Shown here piece after piece: positions 17,748-27,777 of a stretch of DNA of 64,000 nt. Source of the stretch: CAZKAP01 sp964552195 (lineage in GTDB: Bacteria > Bacteroidota > Bacteroidia > Flavobacteriales > Flavobacteriaceae); NCBI GenBank assembly GCA_964552195.1, contig CAZKFM010000001.1, forward strand, positions 62,001 to 126,000. Direction: 5' to 3'. The first letter of the stretch is position 1, and the number at the start of each line of letters is the position of its first letter. Position numbers and translations under genes: made by a program. The notes below the pieces were generated by a model, which made no database searches, was not told the DNA's origin, and was given only the letters and a program-made list of their open reading frames with translations.

Positions 17748-20700
17748 ATGCTGAACAACACAATCCGCTTTTTTATAGAGAACCGGCTGGTCGCCTGGAT
17801 ACTACTGGCCCTGTGCATAGGGTTTGGGCTGGTACATGCCCCTTTTGACGGGTTCTGCGGTCCGCTGCCATCCGATCCGGTGGCCGTGGACGCCATCCTG
17901 GACCTGGGAGAAAACCAGCAAATCGTCTTTACCCGTTGGGATGGGCGATCGCCTCAGGACATAGAAGATCAGATTACCTATCCCCTCACGACCACCCTGA
18001 TGGGTATTCCCGGCGTCAGGACCGTGCGAAGCTCTTCCATGTTTGGCTTCTCGAGCATCTACGTCGTATTCGAAGAACAGGCAGAATTCTACTGGTCGCG
18101 GAGCCGAATACTCGAAAAACTGAATTCCCTTCCGCCGGGCCTGCTGCCCGAAGGGGTGAGCCCTGCCCTGGGGCCGGATGCGACCGCACTGGGCCAGATC
18201 TTCTGGTACACCCTGGAAGGGCGGGATGCCGACGGACGGGTAACGGGAGGCTGGGACCTGCAGGAGCTGAGGAGCCTGCAGGACTATTATGTGAAGTATG
18301 CCCTGTCTTCAGCCGATGGGGTGTCCGAAGTGGCCTCCATTGGGGGGCATGTACAGGAATATCAGATCGATGTGGACCCCGAGCTGATGCGACAATACGG
18401 CATCAGCCTCCAACAGGTCGCAACGGCCGTCAGGCGTTCCAATTCCGATACGGGAGCCCGGACCCTGGAGCTGAACCAGGCGGAATACCTGGTCCGGGGC
18501 CTGGGCTATGTGAAATCGGTACAGGATCTGGAGAACGCCGTGGTGGATTCGAACGATTTCACCTCCATTCGCATAGGGGACGTGGCCCGGGTGCAGCTGG
18601 GCCCGGCGGCACGAAGGGGTATACTCGACAAGGAAGGAGCCGAGGTCGTTGGTGGGGTTGTGGCCGCCCGTTACGGGGCGAACCCCATGGAGGTCATCCA
18701 GGGGGTCAGGGAAAAGATAGCGGAGATATCCCCCGGACTGCCGTCGAAGCAACTCGAGGACGGACGGACCTCCCAGTTGACCATCGTTCCCTTTTACGAT
18801 CGCACTGAGCTGATACAGGAGACCCTCGGAACTCTGAGCGAGGCCCTGAGCCTGGAAATTTTGATCACCATTCTGGTGGTTGTGGTCACAGTGTTTAACC
18901 TGAGGGCCTCCGTTCTGATTTCCGGCCTGCTTCCCGTGGCTGTATTGATGGTATTCATTTCCATGAAGTACTTCGGGGTGGACGCCAATATCGTGGCCTT
19001 ATCCGGGATCGCCATTGCCATCGGCACCATGGTTGACCTGGGGGTGATCCTTACCGAGAATATCGTCCGACACCTGGAGGAAAACCGGCAAAAGCCTGAA
19101 CAGGAGCAATTGTCCCTCAATTCGGTGGTATTTGAGGCCACCTCGGAGGTCTCCGGGGCGATACTTACGGCCGTGCTGACCACCATAGTGAGCTTTATCC
19201 CGGTATTCACACTGATCGGGGCCGAGGGCAAGCTGTTCCGACCCTTGGCCTTTACCAAGACCATGGCGCTCATAGCCTCGGCCGTGGTCTCCCTGCTGCT
19301 GATCCCTCCCATGGCCACGGTGGTCTTTCGAAAGTGGCGGCTGAAGTCCCTGATCCGCAATCTAGGCAATGTCGCCCTGCTTGCGGCGGGTATAGCGAGT
19401 CTGGTATTGGGATACCCATGGGGAGTGGCCCTGTCGGGTTTCGGTATTCTGGGCCTTTTGGCGACACGCGGGCTATGGTCTGAACAAACCTTGCGGACCG
19501 CTCGCATCGCCTGGTCGGTACTGGTTTTGGTTGCCCTCCTTTCGGTCTATTGGAGGCCCCTGGGGTTCGAGACCGGCGCTGTAGGTAACGGCTTGTTCGT
19601 CGGCGGGGTGTGTTTCGTCCTGCTCGGTTTGTTCTGGGTCTTTCGCTCCTACTATACCCACATACTGCGCTGGACCCTGAGGAACAAAGCGGTCTTCCTG
19701 CTCATTCCCGCCCTGCTGGTGGCCCTGGGGGTACGGATTATGCTCACTACCGGCAAGGAGTTCATGCCGGCCCTGGACGAGGGCTCCTTCCTGCTGATGC
19801 CGACCTCCCTTCCCCATGCGGGTGTGGAGGAAAACAAGCGGGTACTCAGGCAGCTCGACATCGCCGTGGCGGGCCTGCCGGAGGTTGCCACGGTGGTAGG
19901 CAAGGCCGGACGGGTGGAATCGGCCCTGGACCCCGCCCCCCTGTCCATGTACGAAAACCTGATACAGTACCATCCCGAATTTCAAGGGGATGCGAATGGA
20001 GAGCCGATCAAATACCGCACAGACGAGTATGGCTTCTTTGTCCTGAGCGATGGGCGCAGGGTGGAGAATCCGAATCGACCCGTGGATACGGCGGCCTCGG
20101 ATGGAATAGAAACGCTCGCGGATCCCTTCGGCTTTAACAGGGATTTGCTGATCCCCGATTCCAAGGGAGCCTACTTTCGAAACTGGCGTCCGGAAATCCG
20201 GAAACCGGACGACATCTGGGAACAGATTGTACAGGTCACCCGGCTTCCGGGAGTCACTTCCGCCCCTAAGCTCCAGCCGATAGAGACCCGTCTGGTCATG
20301 CTTCAGACCGGGATGCGCACGCCCATGGGCATCAAGGTACAGGGACCGAATCTCAAGGAGATCGAGGCCTTCGGCTTTCGCCTGGAGGAAATCCTGAAAA
20401 GAACCGAAGGAGTAAAGTCTCAGGCCGTATTCGCGGATCGGATTGTCGGCAAGCCCTACCTCCTCATGGATATCGACCGTGACCAGCTCCTGAGGTACGG
20501 GGTCTCCGTGCAGGAGGTGCAGGAGGTGATCTCCATAGCCGTTGGGGGCATGCCCCTGACCGAGACCGTGGAGGGCCGGGAGCGCTATCGGGTGCGGGTG
20601 CGGTACCCCAGGGAACTCCGCAACAGCCCCGAAGACCTGGAGCGCATCTATGTTCCGGTGGCTGATGGGAGCCCGGTGCCCCTGGGAGAACTGGCCCGCA

Positions 20701-21500
20701 TCCGCTACGAGCAGGGCCCGCAGGCAATCAAGAGTGAGGATACCTTCCTGCTGGGCTATGTGCTGTTCGACAGGGCCGAGGGCTATGCGGAGGTGGAGGT
20801 GGTGGAGAATGCCCGCCGTGCCATAGAGGAGCAAATCCGAAGGGGAGCGCTCCGGGTTCCCCCGGGCGTCAGCTATTCCTTTACTGGAACCTATGAGAAT
20901 CAACAACGAGCCGAACGGACCCTCTCGCTGGTGGTTCCCCTGGCCCTGCTGACCATACTACTGATCCTCTACTTCCAGTTCCGAAGCCTATCGACCTCGC
21001 TGATGGTATTTTCCGGTGTGGCGGTGGCTTTCGCCGGAGGCTTCATCCTGATCTGGTTGTACGGACAGGACGGGTTTCTCAATATCGATCTGCTGGGCCT
21101 CAACCTGCGCGACCTTTTTCAGATCGGAACCATCAACCTCAGTGTGGCGGTCTGGGTCGGTTTTATCGCGCTTTTTGGCATAGCCACCGACGATGGTGTG
21201 GTGATGGCGACCTACCTCACCCAATCTTTCGACCGGAACCGGCCCGGTACACGGGAGGATATCCGCGAAGCAGTCGTGGAAGCCGGACAGAAACGCATAC
21301 GCGCCTGCCTGATGACCACGGCTACCACCCTCCTGGCCCTGTTGCCCATACTGACCTCCACCGGGAGGGGAAGCGACATCATGATCCCCATGGCCATTCC
21401 GGCCTTCGGGGGCATGCTGGTCTCCCTGATTACCCTGTTCGTTGTCCCGGTCCTCTTTGCCTGGGGCAAGGAAATCCAACTCAAACGCACACAAGCATGA
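17748..21500 (+). CDS. CusA/CzcA-family heavy-metal efflux RND permease
   Basis: An inner-membrane proton-driven metal exporter of about 1250 residues from the ATG at 17748 (an in-frame TTG at 17739 is less likely). The first helix, the TYPLTTTLMGIPGVRTVRS porter segment, the IAIAIGTMVDLGVILTEN helix-4 motif and FMPALDEGSF are characteristic. The length exceeds the usual 1040 because of a hydrophobic insert (about residues 540-640) before the second half and an extra loop near 760-800; such long forms are common in flavobacteria. It overlaps the TolC gene by four bases. With TolC and the CusB-like adaptor it should form a tripartite pump; Cu/Ag is inferred from the adaptor. Confidence 0.95.
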   Translation: MLNNTIRFFIENRLVAWILLALCIGFGLVHAPFDGFCGPLPSDPVAVDAILDLGENQQIVFTRWDGRSPQDIEDQITYPLTTTLMGIPGVRTVRSSSMFGFSSIYVVFEEQAEFYWSRSRILEKLNSLPPGLLPEGVSPALGPDATALGQIFWYTLEGRDADGRVTGGWDLQELRSLQDYYVKYALSSADGVSEVASIGGHVQEYQIDVDPELMRQYGISLQQVATAVRRSNSDTGARTLELNQAEYLVRGLGYVKSVQDLENAVVDSNDFTSIRIGDVARVQLGPAARRGILDKEGAEVVGGVVAARYGANPMEVIQGVREKIAEISPGLPSKQLEDGRTSQLTIVPFYDRTELIQETLGTLSEALSLEILITILVVVVTVFNLRASVLISGLLPVAVLMVFISMKYFGVDANIVALSGIAIAIGTMVDLGVILTENIVRHLEENRQKPEQEQLSLNSVVFEATSEVSGAILTAVLTTIVSFIPVFTLIGAEGKLFRPLAFTKTMALIASAVVSLLLIPPMATVVFRKWRLKSLIRNLGNVALLAAGIASLVLGYPWGVALSGFGILGLLATRGLWSEQTLRTARIAWSVLVLVALLSVYWRPLGFETGAVGNGLFVGGVCFVLLGLFWVFRSYYTHILRWTLRNKAVFLLIPALLVALGVRIMLTTGKEFMPALDEGSFLLMPTSLPHAGVEENKRVLRQLDIAVAGLPEVATVVGKAGRVESALDPAPLSMYENLIQYHPEFQGDANGEPIKYRTDEYGFFVLSDGRRVENPNRPVDTAASDGIETLADPFGFNRDLLIPDSKGAYFRNWRPEIRKPDDIWEQIVQVTRLPGVTSAPKLQPIETRLVMLQTGMRTPMGIKVQGPNLKEIEAFGFRLEEILKRTEGVKSQAVFADRIVGKPYLLMDIDRDQLLRYGVSVQEVQEVISIAVGGMPLTETVEGRERYRVRVRYPRELRNSPEDLERIYVPVADGSPVPLGELARIRYEQGPQAIKSEDTFLLGYVLFDRAEGYAEVEVVENARRAIEEQIRRGALRVPPGVSYSFTGTYENQQRAERTLSLVVPLALLTILLILYFQFRSLSTSLMVFSGVAVAFAGGFILIWLYGQDGFLNIDLLGLNLRDLFQIGTINLSVAVWVGFIALFGIATDDGVVMATYLTQSFDRNRPGTREDIREAVVEAGQKRIRACLMTTATTLLALLPILTSTGRGSDIMIPMAIPAFGGMLVSLITLFVVPVLFAWGKEIQLKRTQA

Positions 21501-22717
21501 AGAAACTGAGCACATGGATTCTGCTTATCGCAGCCGTCGGCGCTAGTAAGGCCCAAACGCTGCAGACCTATATCAACGAGGGGCTGGAAAACAGCCCCCG
21601 ACTACAGGCCTATGCACTGAAGTACCAAATCGCTTTGGAACAGGTCGATGAGGCCGGTTGGGTTCCGAATACGGAAATCGCTGCGGGCTATTTCGCCAGT
21701 GAGCCGGAGACCCGAACGGGTGCACAGCGCGCCCGGCTTTCCGCCCGGCAGATGCTGCCCTGGTTCGGGACCATCGGTAAGCGAAAGGGATATGCCCGGG
21801 CACAGGCCGAGACCGAACGGGTGGAATACACCGTGGAGCAACGCAAACTCGCCCTGGAGATATCCCGGTCCTATTATAGCCTATTTGGGCTGCAGGCTCG
21901 CAGGCGTGTGCTCGGAGAACAGCTTCGGCTGCTCGATACTTACGAGGAACTCGCGCTTAAGGCCGTGGAGGTGGATAAGGCCGGGGCGGTGGATGTGCTA
22001 AAGCTTCAGATCCGTCGCAACGAATTGAACCAACAGCAAGAAGTCCTGTCGGAGCAGTACCGCGCGGAACAGACTCGCTTCAACGGCTTGTTGAACCGGG
22101 ATCCGGAGTTGCCCGTTCAAGTGGTGTCGGAAGTGGATATACCAGAGCAGGACTCGGTCGAAGCCAGTGCCCTGGTCGTGAATCCCGAACTCCTTCGATT
22201 CGAGGCCCTGTACGAGTCCGTGATGCAGGCCGAACAACTGAATCGGAAACAGGCGGCCCCTATGCTGGGACTGGGCCTGGATTACCTGCCCGTGGAGGAG
22301 CGCCCGGGCCTGACCTTTAGCGACAACGGCAAGGACATAGTCATGCCCATGGTATCCTTGTCCATCCCCTTGTTCAATCGACAGTACGCCTCGCGGAGCC
22401 GCCAGAACGAACTCCGAAGGCAGGAACTGGCATACCTTAAAGAGGAGCGCCTTATTGCCCTGCAGGCCGTGCTGGCCGAGGCCGAGGCAGGCCGAAACCA
22501 GGCGCGCATCGCCTTCCGGACTCAGGAGAAGAACCGGGATCAGGTGCAAAATGCTCTGGAAATACAGATTCGTATTTACGAGACCGGAACGATCGATTTC
22601 AACGAGCTCCTGGAACTGCAGAACATGGATCTTCGCATACGCAATCAACAGTTGCAGGCGGTACAGCTGTATTACGAACAGTCCGCTCTCATTAACTATT
22701 TAACAGCGGGAAAATGA
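21497..22717 (+). CDS. TolC-family outer-membrane efflux protein
   Basis: A 406-residue outer-membrane channel subunit: signal peptide ending in KAQ, then two long amphipathic coiled-coil repeats rich in Gln, Glu, Arg and Leu, with the conserved ARQMLPWFGTIGKRK and SIPLFNRQYASR turn regions. Its ATG overlaps the RND pump stop (ATGA), indicating translational coupling. It forms the outer exit duct of the metal efflux complex with the flanking permease and adaptor genes. Confidence 0.92.
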   Translation: MKKLSTWILLIAAVGASKAQTLQTYINEGLENSPRLQAYALKYQIALEQVDEAGWVPNTEIAAGYFASEPETRTGAQRARLSARQMLPWFGTIGKRKGYARAQAETERVEYTVEQRKLALEISRSYYSLFGLQARRRVLGEQLRLLDTYEELALKAVEVDKAGAVDVLKLQIRRNELNQQQEVLSEQYRAEQTRFNGLLNRDPELPVQVVSEVDIPEQDSVEASALVVNPELLRFEALYESVMQAEQLNRKQAAPMLGLGLDYLPVEERPGLTFSDNGKDIVMPMVSLSIPLFNRQYASRSRQNELRRQELAYLKEERLIALQAVLAEAEAGRNQARIAFRTQEKNRDQVQNALEIQIRIYETGTIDFNELLELQNMDLRIRNQQLQAVQLYYEQSALINYLTAGK

Positions 22718-22859
22718 ATACGAAACCACACTGTATAATCCGACGTAAAGGCGCTGTAAATTAGTCAATACGCACGAAGCTAATAAGCCATCTTACATCA
22801 AAAATACCAAACGGTACAAAAAGGAATAATGCACTAATCCACTTAATGAATACAGAATC

Positions 22860-24545
22860 ATGAACAAGAATATCGCATACGTAGCTCTCGCGGCTTTCGC
22901 TGGCCTGCTTATCGGATACCTCCTTTTTGGATCTTCCTCCGGGGTAGCGGATAAGCCAGACGAACACGAGCACCCCTCGGCACAGGAGCTGTGGACCTGT
23001 TCCATGCACCCTCGGATTACACAACCCGAGCCCGGGGATTGCCCGATTTGCGGAATGGACCTGATTCCCGCCGAGGTGGGTTTCGACGGGCTGTCGCCGG
23101 ACCAATTCCGGCTAACCGAGAACGCCCAGGCCCTGGCGAACGTCCGAACCACCACCGTCGGGAGCCTCGATTCAAAAGCGGGGGGCACCCTCTCCCTCTC
23201 GGGAAAAATCACCATCAACGAGGAGGCGGTGAGCATACAGGCCAGTTATTTTGAGGGCCGGGTGGAGCAGTTGTACGTGAATTTCGAGGGACAAAAGATC
23301 CGCAGGGGCCAGAAGCTCGCAAACCTGTATTCGCCCGAGTTGGTGGCGGCCCAGCAGGAGCTGCTGACAGCGGCCTCCATACGGGAAACCGACCCCCGCT
23401 TGTATCAGGCGGTTCGAAACAAGCTCAAGCTCTGGAAGCTTAGTGAGGCGCAGATCGACCGCATCGAAAGCGCCGGAACCGTGCAAGAATTCACGCCGGT
23501 CTATGCCACCGTTTCGGGCACGGTCACCGAAATCATGAGCGCGGAAGGCGATTACCTGAAAACCGGTCAGCCTATTGCCCGGCTGAGCGATCTGTCCACG
23601 GTCTGGGCGGAACTGGATGCCTACGAAGATCAACTCGCCCGACTCAGCGAGGGACAGGTGCTTGAACTCACTTCTCGCGCCTATCCCAACCGGTCCGTTA
23701 AGGGGCGGATAGCCTTTATCGACCCTCAGCTCAATAGCCGTACGCGTACTGCTAAGGTGCGGGTGACGCTGGACAATTCCGAAGGCCTCTTTAAGCCGGG
23801 CATGTTCGTCGCAAGCCAGATCGAAGCGGCCAAGGAGGCCTCTCAGGATGATCGATTGTTCGTGCCGGCCAGCGCGGTGATGTGGACCGGGGAACGGTCT
23901 TTGGTGTACCTGCGAGCCCGGCCGGGCGAGCCCGTGTTCGAAATGCGGGAAGTTCAAATCGGGGAACGTCAGGGGGATCGGATCGAGGTGGTATCCGGCC
24001 TCAGGTCCGGAGAAGAAATCGTGACTCATGGAACCTTTACGATCGACGCCGCCGCCCAGCTCAAAGGAAAGCGAAGCATGATGAATCGTCCCAGTACCCC
24101 AGCAGAAACCGGGGGTGAAATACGCAGCATACTGAAAGCGGCCATGCCCGGTTATCTCCGACTGAAGGATGCCCTGGTGGCCAGCGACCCCCGGCAGACT
24201 GCCGAGGAAGCCCGGACGGTGCTGGATCGGATCGGGGCGGCGGATCTCAGCGCTCTTGATCCGGACGAACGCGAAAGGCTTACAAGCATACAGCAAGGCT
24301 TCATGGTCCTTGCTCAAAGCAGGGAACTCGAAAAACAGCGGGAACGTTTCGTCGGGCTGAATGAGGCGCTCCTGGGCCTGGCGAGAGGTAGCGGTTCGCT
24401 GGGAGACACCCTGTACGTGCAGCAGTGCCCCATGGCCAATAACAGCAAGGGCGAGGTATGGATCAGTTCCGAGCAGGAGATCAGGAATCCCTACTACGGG
24501 GATGCGATGCTCAGCTGCGGGAGCGTGATACAGGTATTGGAATAG
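22860..24545 (+). CDS. CusB-like periplasmic adaptor with metal-binding N-domain and DUF3347-like C-domain
   Basis: A 561-residue membrane-fusion protein of a heavy-metal RND pump. After an N-terminal membrane anchor comes a short heavy-metal-binding domain with Cys47, Met49, His50, Cys61, Cys64 and Met66 (WTCSMHP, CPICGMDL), the type that accepts copper or silver. The lipoyl/beta-barrel adaptor core spans about 95-390. Residues about 420-561 resemble DUF3347, with QQCPMANN and a late SCG that add further soft-metal ligands. Located 142 bases after tolC, it completes the efflux operon. Presence of both extra domains suggests the adaptor itself senses or hands over Cu(I). Confidence 0.92.
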   Translation: MNKNIAYVALAAFAGLLIGYLLFGSSSGVADKPDEHEHPSAQELWTCSMHPRITQPEPGDCPICGMDLIPAEVGFDGLSPDQFRLTENAQALANVRTTTVGSLDSKAGGTLSLSGKITINEEAVSIQASYFEGRVEQLYVNFEGQKIRRGQKLANLYSPELVAAQQELLTAASIRETDPRLYQAVRNKLKLWKLSEAQIDRIESAGTVQEFTPVYATVSGTVTEIMSAEGDYLKTGQPIARLSDLSTVWAELDAYEDQLARLSEGQVLELTSRAYPNRSVKGRIAFIDPQLNSRTRTAKVRVTLDNSEGLFKPGMFVASQIEAAKEASQDDRLFVPASAVMWTGERSLVYLRARPGEPVFEMREVQIGERQGDRIEVVSGLRSGEEIVTHGTFTIDAAAQLKGKRSMMNRPSTPAETGGEIRSILKAAMPGYLRLKDALVASDPRQTAEEARTVLDRIGAADLSALDPDERERLTSIQQGFMVLAQSRELEKQRERFVGLNEALLGLARGSGSLGDTLYVQQCPMANNSKGEVWISSEQEIRNPYYGDAMLSCGSVIQVLE

Positions 24546-24670
24546 CCGGGAACACAAAAGACGTGGCGGTAATTTAATCCACGCTTTACATAGCGTTAAG
24601 GAGGGAATAACACGGAATCTGCTAACTTAGACGTTCGGTAAAGCGGCCCAATTTTCCTTAAACGAGACAC

Positions 24671-26056
24671 GTGAACACAACAGCATCCGAATACAGCCGA
24701 CGGCAGTTCATCCGGCAGGCTTCGCTGACTTCTCTGGCCATCATCGCGCTGACGAATTGCACCGGCCGCAACCGATCCCGACAGGCGGGGCCCCTGGCAC
24801 TGAAGAAAGACCCACAGGGATACCTGGACCTGCCCGAGGGCTTTTCCTATAAAGTGATTGCCCGTGCGGGAGACACCATGTCCGACGGACTGCTGGTGCC
24901 CGGCAGGGCCGATGGCATGGGGACCTTCCTGGACGAACAGGGCCAGACGGTGATCATCTGTAATCACGAAAACAGCCCCGAAAGCGAAGAACACAGTCCG
25001 TTTGGGAAATCCCGGGAACGCCTGCAAGGAATCGAGCCCGACCGGCTGTACGATTCGGGTAACGGCCTGTTTCCAGGGCTCGGAGGCACCACCACCCTGG
25101 TCTTCGACGAGAATTCCGGCACCTTGCTCCGCCAGCACCTGAGCCTGGCGGGTACCTATCGCAATTGTGCGGGTGGGGTCACTCCCTGGGGCAGCTGGCT
25201 GAGCTGCGAGGAGGATGTGACCCGGGCCGACGGTACGAACATCCTCAAGGACCACGGCTACGTATTCGAGGTTCCGGCTAATCATACGGGTATCGCAGAC
25301 CCCATTCCACTGCGGGATATGGGTCGATTCAACCATGAGGCAGTGGCGGTTGACCCCGTCTCGGGCTGCATCTACTTGACAGAGGACCGTCCCGATGGCC
25401 TATTGTATCGCTTCATCCCCAATGAAAAGGAAAACCTGTCCGCTGGTGGCCGGCTGCAGGCACTGGTTGTGTCCGACCGTCCCTCCCTGGACACCCGAAA
25501 CTGGGAGAGCACTCAAGTCGTTAAGCAGGAGACCCTGTCCGTACATTGGATTGACCTGGATGGGGTCGAGGCCCCCGAGGACGACCTGCGCTACCGCGGC
25601 TATGAGCAGGGTGCAGCCCGTTTTGCCCGGGGCGAAGGAATCTGGATGGGTGAGGGGGAGGTCTTCTTCGCCTGCACCAACGGAGGCCCTAAGAACTTCG
25701 GACAGGTATTCCGTTACAAGACCTCAGCGGTTGAAGGACAGGAAGACAAGGCTCAGCAGCCCGGTTCTCTCGAGCTATTCGCGGAATCGGAGGATAAGAG
25801 CGTGCTGCACATGTGCGACAACCTGACCATCGCGCCCTGGGGCGACATACTGCTCTGCGAAGACAATGGGGAGCTGAACCACATCCGGGGCATCAACCGC
25901 GAGGGCGAGATCTATACCCTGGCCTGCAACCGGAGTTCCCGCTCGGAACTGGCCGGACTGGTGTTTTCTCCCAGTGGCAAGACCCTGTTCGTGAACGTAC
26001 AGGAGAACGGCGACACGGTTGCCATTACCGGACCCTGGGAAGAGCTGGCCGGATAA
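24671..26056 (+). CDS. PhoX-like (DUF839) Tat-exported protein
   Basis: A 461-residue protein read from GTG at 24671. The N-terminus has a twin-arginine signal (SRRQFIRQ) followed by a hydrophobic stretch ending in TNC. The rest matches the DUF839/PhoX beta-propeller family: NHENSP, GGTTTLVFD, CAGGVTPWGSWLSCEED, GRFNHEAVAVDP and CDNLTIAPWGDILLCEDN. PhoX enzymes are Ca/Fe phosphatases folded before export, consistent with Tat. Whether this member is a true phosphatase cannot be told, since DUF839 contains divergent members. It follows the efflux operon after about 125 bases. Confidence 0.88.
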   Translation: MNTTASEYSRRQFIRQASLTSLAIIALTNCTGRNRSRQAGPLALKKDPQGYLDLPEGFSYKVIARAGDTMSDGLLVPGRADGMGTFLDEQGQTVIICNHENSPESEEHSPFGKSRERLQGIEPDRLYDSGNGLFPGLGGTTTLVFDENSGTLLRQHLSLAGTYRNCAGGVTPWGSWLSCEEDVTRADGTNILKDHGYVFEVPANHTGIADPIPLRDMGRFNHEAVAVDPVSGCIYLTEDRPDGLLYRFIPNEKENLSAGGRLQALVVSDRPSLDTRNWESTQVVKQETLSVHWIDLDGVEAPEDDLRYRGYEQGAARFARGEGIWMGEGEVFFACTNGGPKNFGQVFRYKTSAVEGQEDKAQQPGSLELFAESEDKSVLHMCDNLTIAPWGDILLCEDNGELNHIRGINREGEIYTLACNRSSRSELAGLVFSPSGKTLFVNVQENGDTVAITGPWEELAG

Positions 26057-26122
26057 GCGAGTAAAACGGTCATGTGCCGCGAAAAGGTGATTATTTTTAA
26101 TGGGTATCAACTCTAAGAAGAA

Positions 26123-26728
26123 ATGACCGAAAAGCAGATTGCCAGGGTTCGGACCAGGATAGACAAAATAAAGCGGGAGCTTGCCGCTGACAGGCGCAGG
26201 CATGGAGGGTATTACGACGACAGTAGGGGCCTGCGTTACCTGCCACCGAGCTTGTACCTCCGAATTACGGATTATTCGGGAGCCAAACGATACTTCAACT
26301 GGTTTCACAAGAATTTTCCCGATGACAGCGGATATCCCGAATTTTTATTCGAATGGGCCCTTACACTATACAAGTGCAAAAAAATTATAGATGCTGAAAA
26401 CAAAGTGCTGGAAACTTTTTTCGCCAATACCTATCTCCTGAGTCACTTCTTCCGCAGTCAAGGGCACGGAAGGGATATTGAGCATGGCTCCAACTGGAAG
26501 ACGGAAGAAATACTTCAGGATTTCGCATACTCCTGCGAAGAGGAAGAGTGGAAGGACTTTGCAGACTGGTTATCGGAGTTTATGAAAACGGAACGATACA
26601 CAGGATATACCGACCGGTTTATGGAAATACAAGAAGCACTGAAAGACCGCCCTTTGGGTGAAAAGAGATCTGCCCTGGTACGGGAAATGTTCGGCATGAT
26701 ATCCGAGGTCAAAGGTGAATCTCAGTAG
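26123..26728 (+). CDS. Conserved-looking hypothetical cytoplasmic protein
   Basis: A 201-residue charged protein with no signal peptide or membrane segment. It starts with a Lys/Arg-rich helix, then RYLPPSLYLRITDYSGAKRY, FNWFHKNFPDDSG and a helical C-terminal half rich in Glu and aromatic residues. The pattern hints at a helical repeat (TPR-like) fold, but no family was recognised. It starts 66 bases after the PhoX-like gene. Its codon use resembles neighbouring genes, supporting a real gene. Confidence 0.7.
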   Translation: MTEKQIARVRTRIDKIKRELAADRRRHGGYYDDSRGLRYLPPSLYLRITDYSGAKRYFNWFHKNFPDDSGYPEFLFEWALTLYKCKKIIDAENKVLETFFANTYLLSHFFRSQGHGRDIEHGSNWKTEEILQDFAYSCEEEEWKDFADWLSEFMKTERYTGYTDRFMEIQEALKDRPLGEKRSALVREMFGMISEVKGESQ

Positions 26729-26828
26729 CACGTTTTGAATCCACACCTGGATGCTACGAGTGCTAATCAGCCTGCTAAGTTGCGTCGTCCGCGTAAGTGA
26801 AACCTGAAAGCTAAGGATCTAAACGGGA

Positions 26829-27710
26829 CTAGGCTCCTTCTTCCTGATACACCCGTACCCAGTCCACATACATATACTGCGGGAATACGGTGGATTCGTT
26901 CGGGCGTCCCGCGAAGGATCCCCCGGTGGCGATGTTGAAGAGGATGAAGAATTCTTCGTGGAATTCGGTAAACTCGTCCGAGGTGATATCGATGGAGGCA
27001 TATTCGTTCCCATCCACGTACCAGGCCACCTGTTCTTGGTCCCAGGCCAGTTCGAAGATGTGGAAGTCGTCGGCGAAGATGCCTTCGTCCAGCCGGTAAG
27101 ACCGCGCACCCATATTGGCGTGTCCCCCGGAGGCATTGGCGTAGTGCAGGTTGGCCTCCACGGCAGCATTATCCTCCGAGCCGTACAATTCAAAGATGTC
27201 GATTTCCCCACACTGCGGCCAGGAGGTGTCCCCGCCGTTCTCGTCTATGTTCGCTCCCAGCATCCAGAAGGCCGGCCAGATCCCCTCGCTATAGGGCAGG
27301 CGGGCGCGAGCCACGATCTTTCCGTATTTGAAGCTTTGCTTGTTCGCCGTATTCAGCCGGGCCGAGGTGTACTGATTCATACCGTGCTCCTCCCCCTCGT
27401 GTATGGCCTGGATGACCAAGCTGCCGTCGGACACATAGGCATTTTCCGTATCGGCCGTGTAGCGCTGCCACTCATCGTTAAATTGGCCGGCCGGGACTAT
27501 CTGCCGGTTCCAGTTGGCGGCATTGAGGGAGTCCCCTTCGAATTCGTCCGACCAGACCAGTTTCCAGCCTTCCCCCGGATCGAATTCGCCATCGGTGATG
27601 GTGGAGGTATAGGCCTTTTCTTCGGCCGGGGCCTTTTTCTTTTCGGTACAGGAAGTCAGGATAGTGGCGAGTAAAACGAATGCGGCCGCTGTAAATGGAC
27701 GAAAATTCAT
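26829..27710 (-). CDS. Glycoside hydrolase family 16 lipoprotein (beta-glucanase type)
   Basis: A 293-residue lipoprotein with lipobox in ATILTSC (Cys21). A GH16 jelly-roll catalytic domain covers about 45-290: WKLVWSDEFEGD at the start, GRIVAR-like RARLPYSEGIWPAFWM, and the catalytic GEIDIFELYG segment holding the nucleophile Glu, assisting Asp and acid/base Glu. The family hydrolyses beta-1,3/1,4-glucans, and this arrangement fits laminarinase-like enzymes of marine flavobacteria. No SusC/D pair is adjacent, so it is not part of a visible utilisation locus. Confidence 0.93.
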   Translation of the reverse strand: MNFRPFTAAAFVLLATILTSCTEKKKAPAEEKAYTSTITDGEFDPGEGWKLVWSDEFEGDSLNAANWNRQIVPAGQFNDEWQRYTADTENAYVSDGSLVIQAIHEGEEHGMNQYTSARLNTANKQSFKYGKIVARARLPYSEGIWPAFWMLGANIDENGGDTSWPQCGEIDIFELYGSEDNAAVEANLHYANASGGHANMGARSYRLDEGIFADDFHIFELAWDQEQVAWYVDGNEYASIDITSDEFTEFHEEFFILFNIATGGSFAGRPNESTVFPQYMYVDWVRVYQEEGA

Positions 27711-27777
27711 GAAAAAAGTTTACTGAATTTACGAAATATGGCCCGACTCTCAGCCACCGAACGCAGTCAGCACCTCC

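Noticed and set aside
19473..20906. 477-residue minus-strand open frame
   Set aside because: Antisense to the RND permease; composition rich in Arg, His, Gly and Pro, as expected of a shadow frame.
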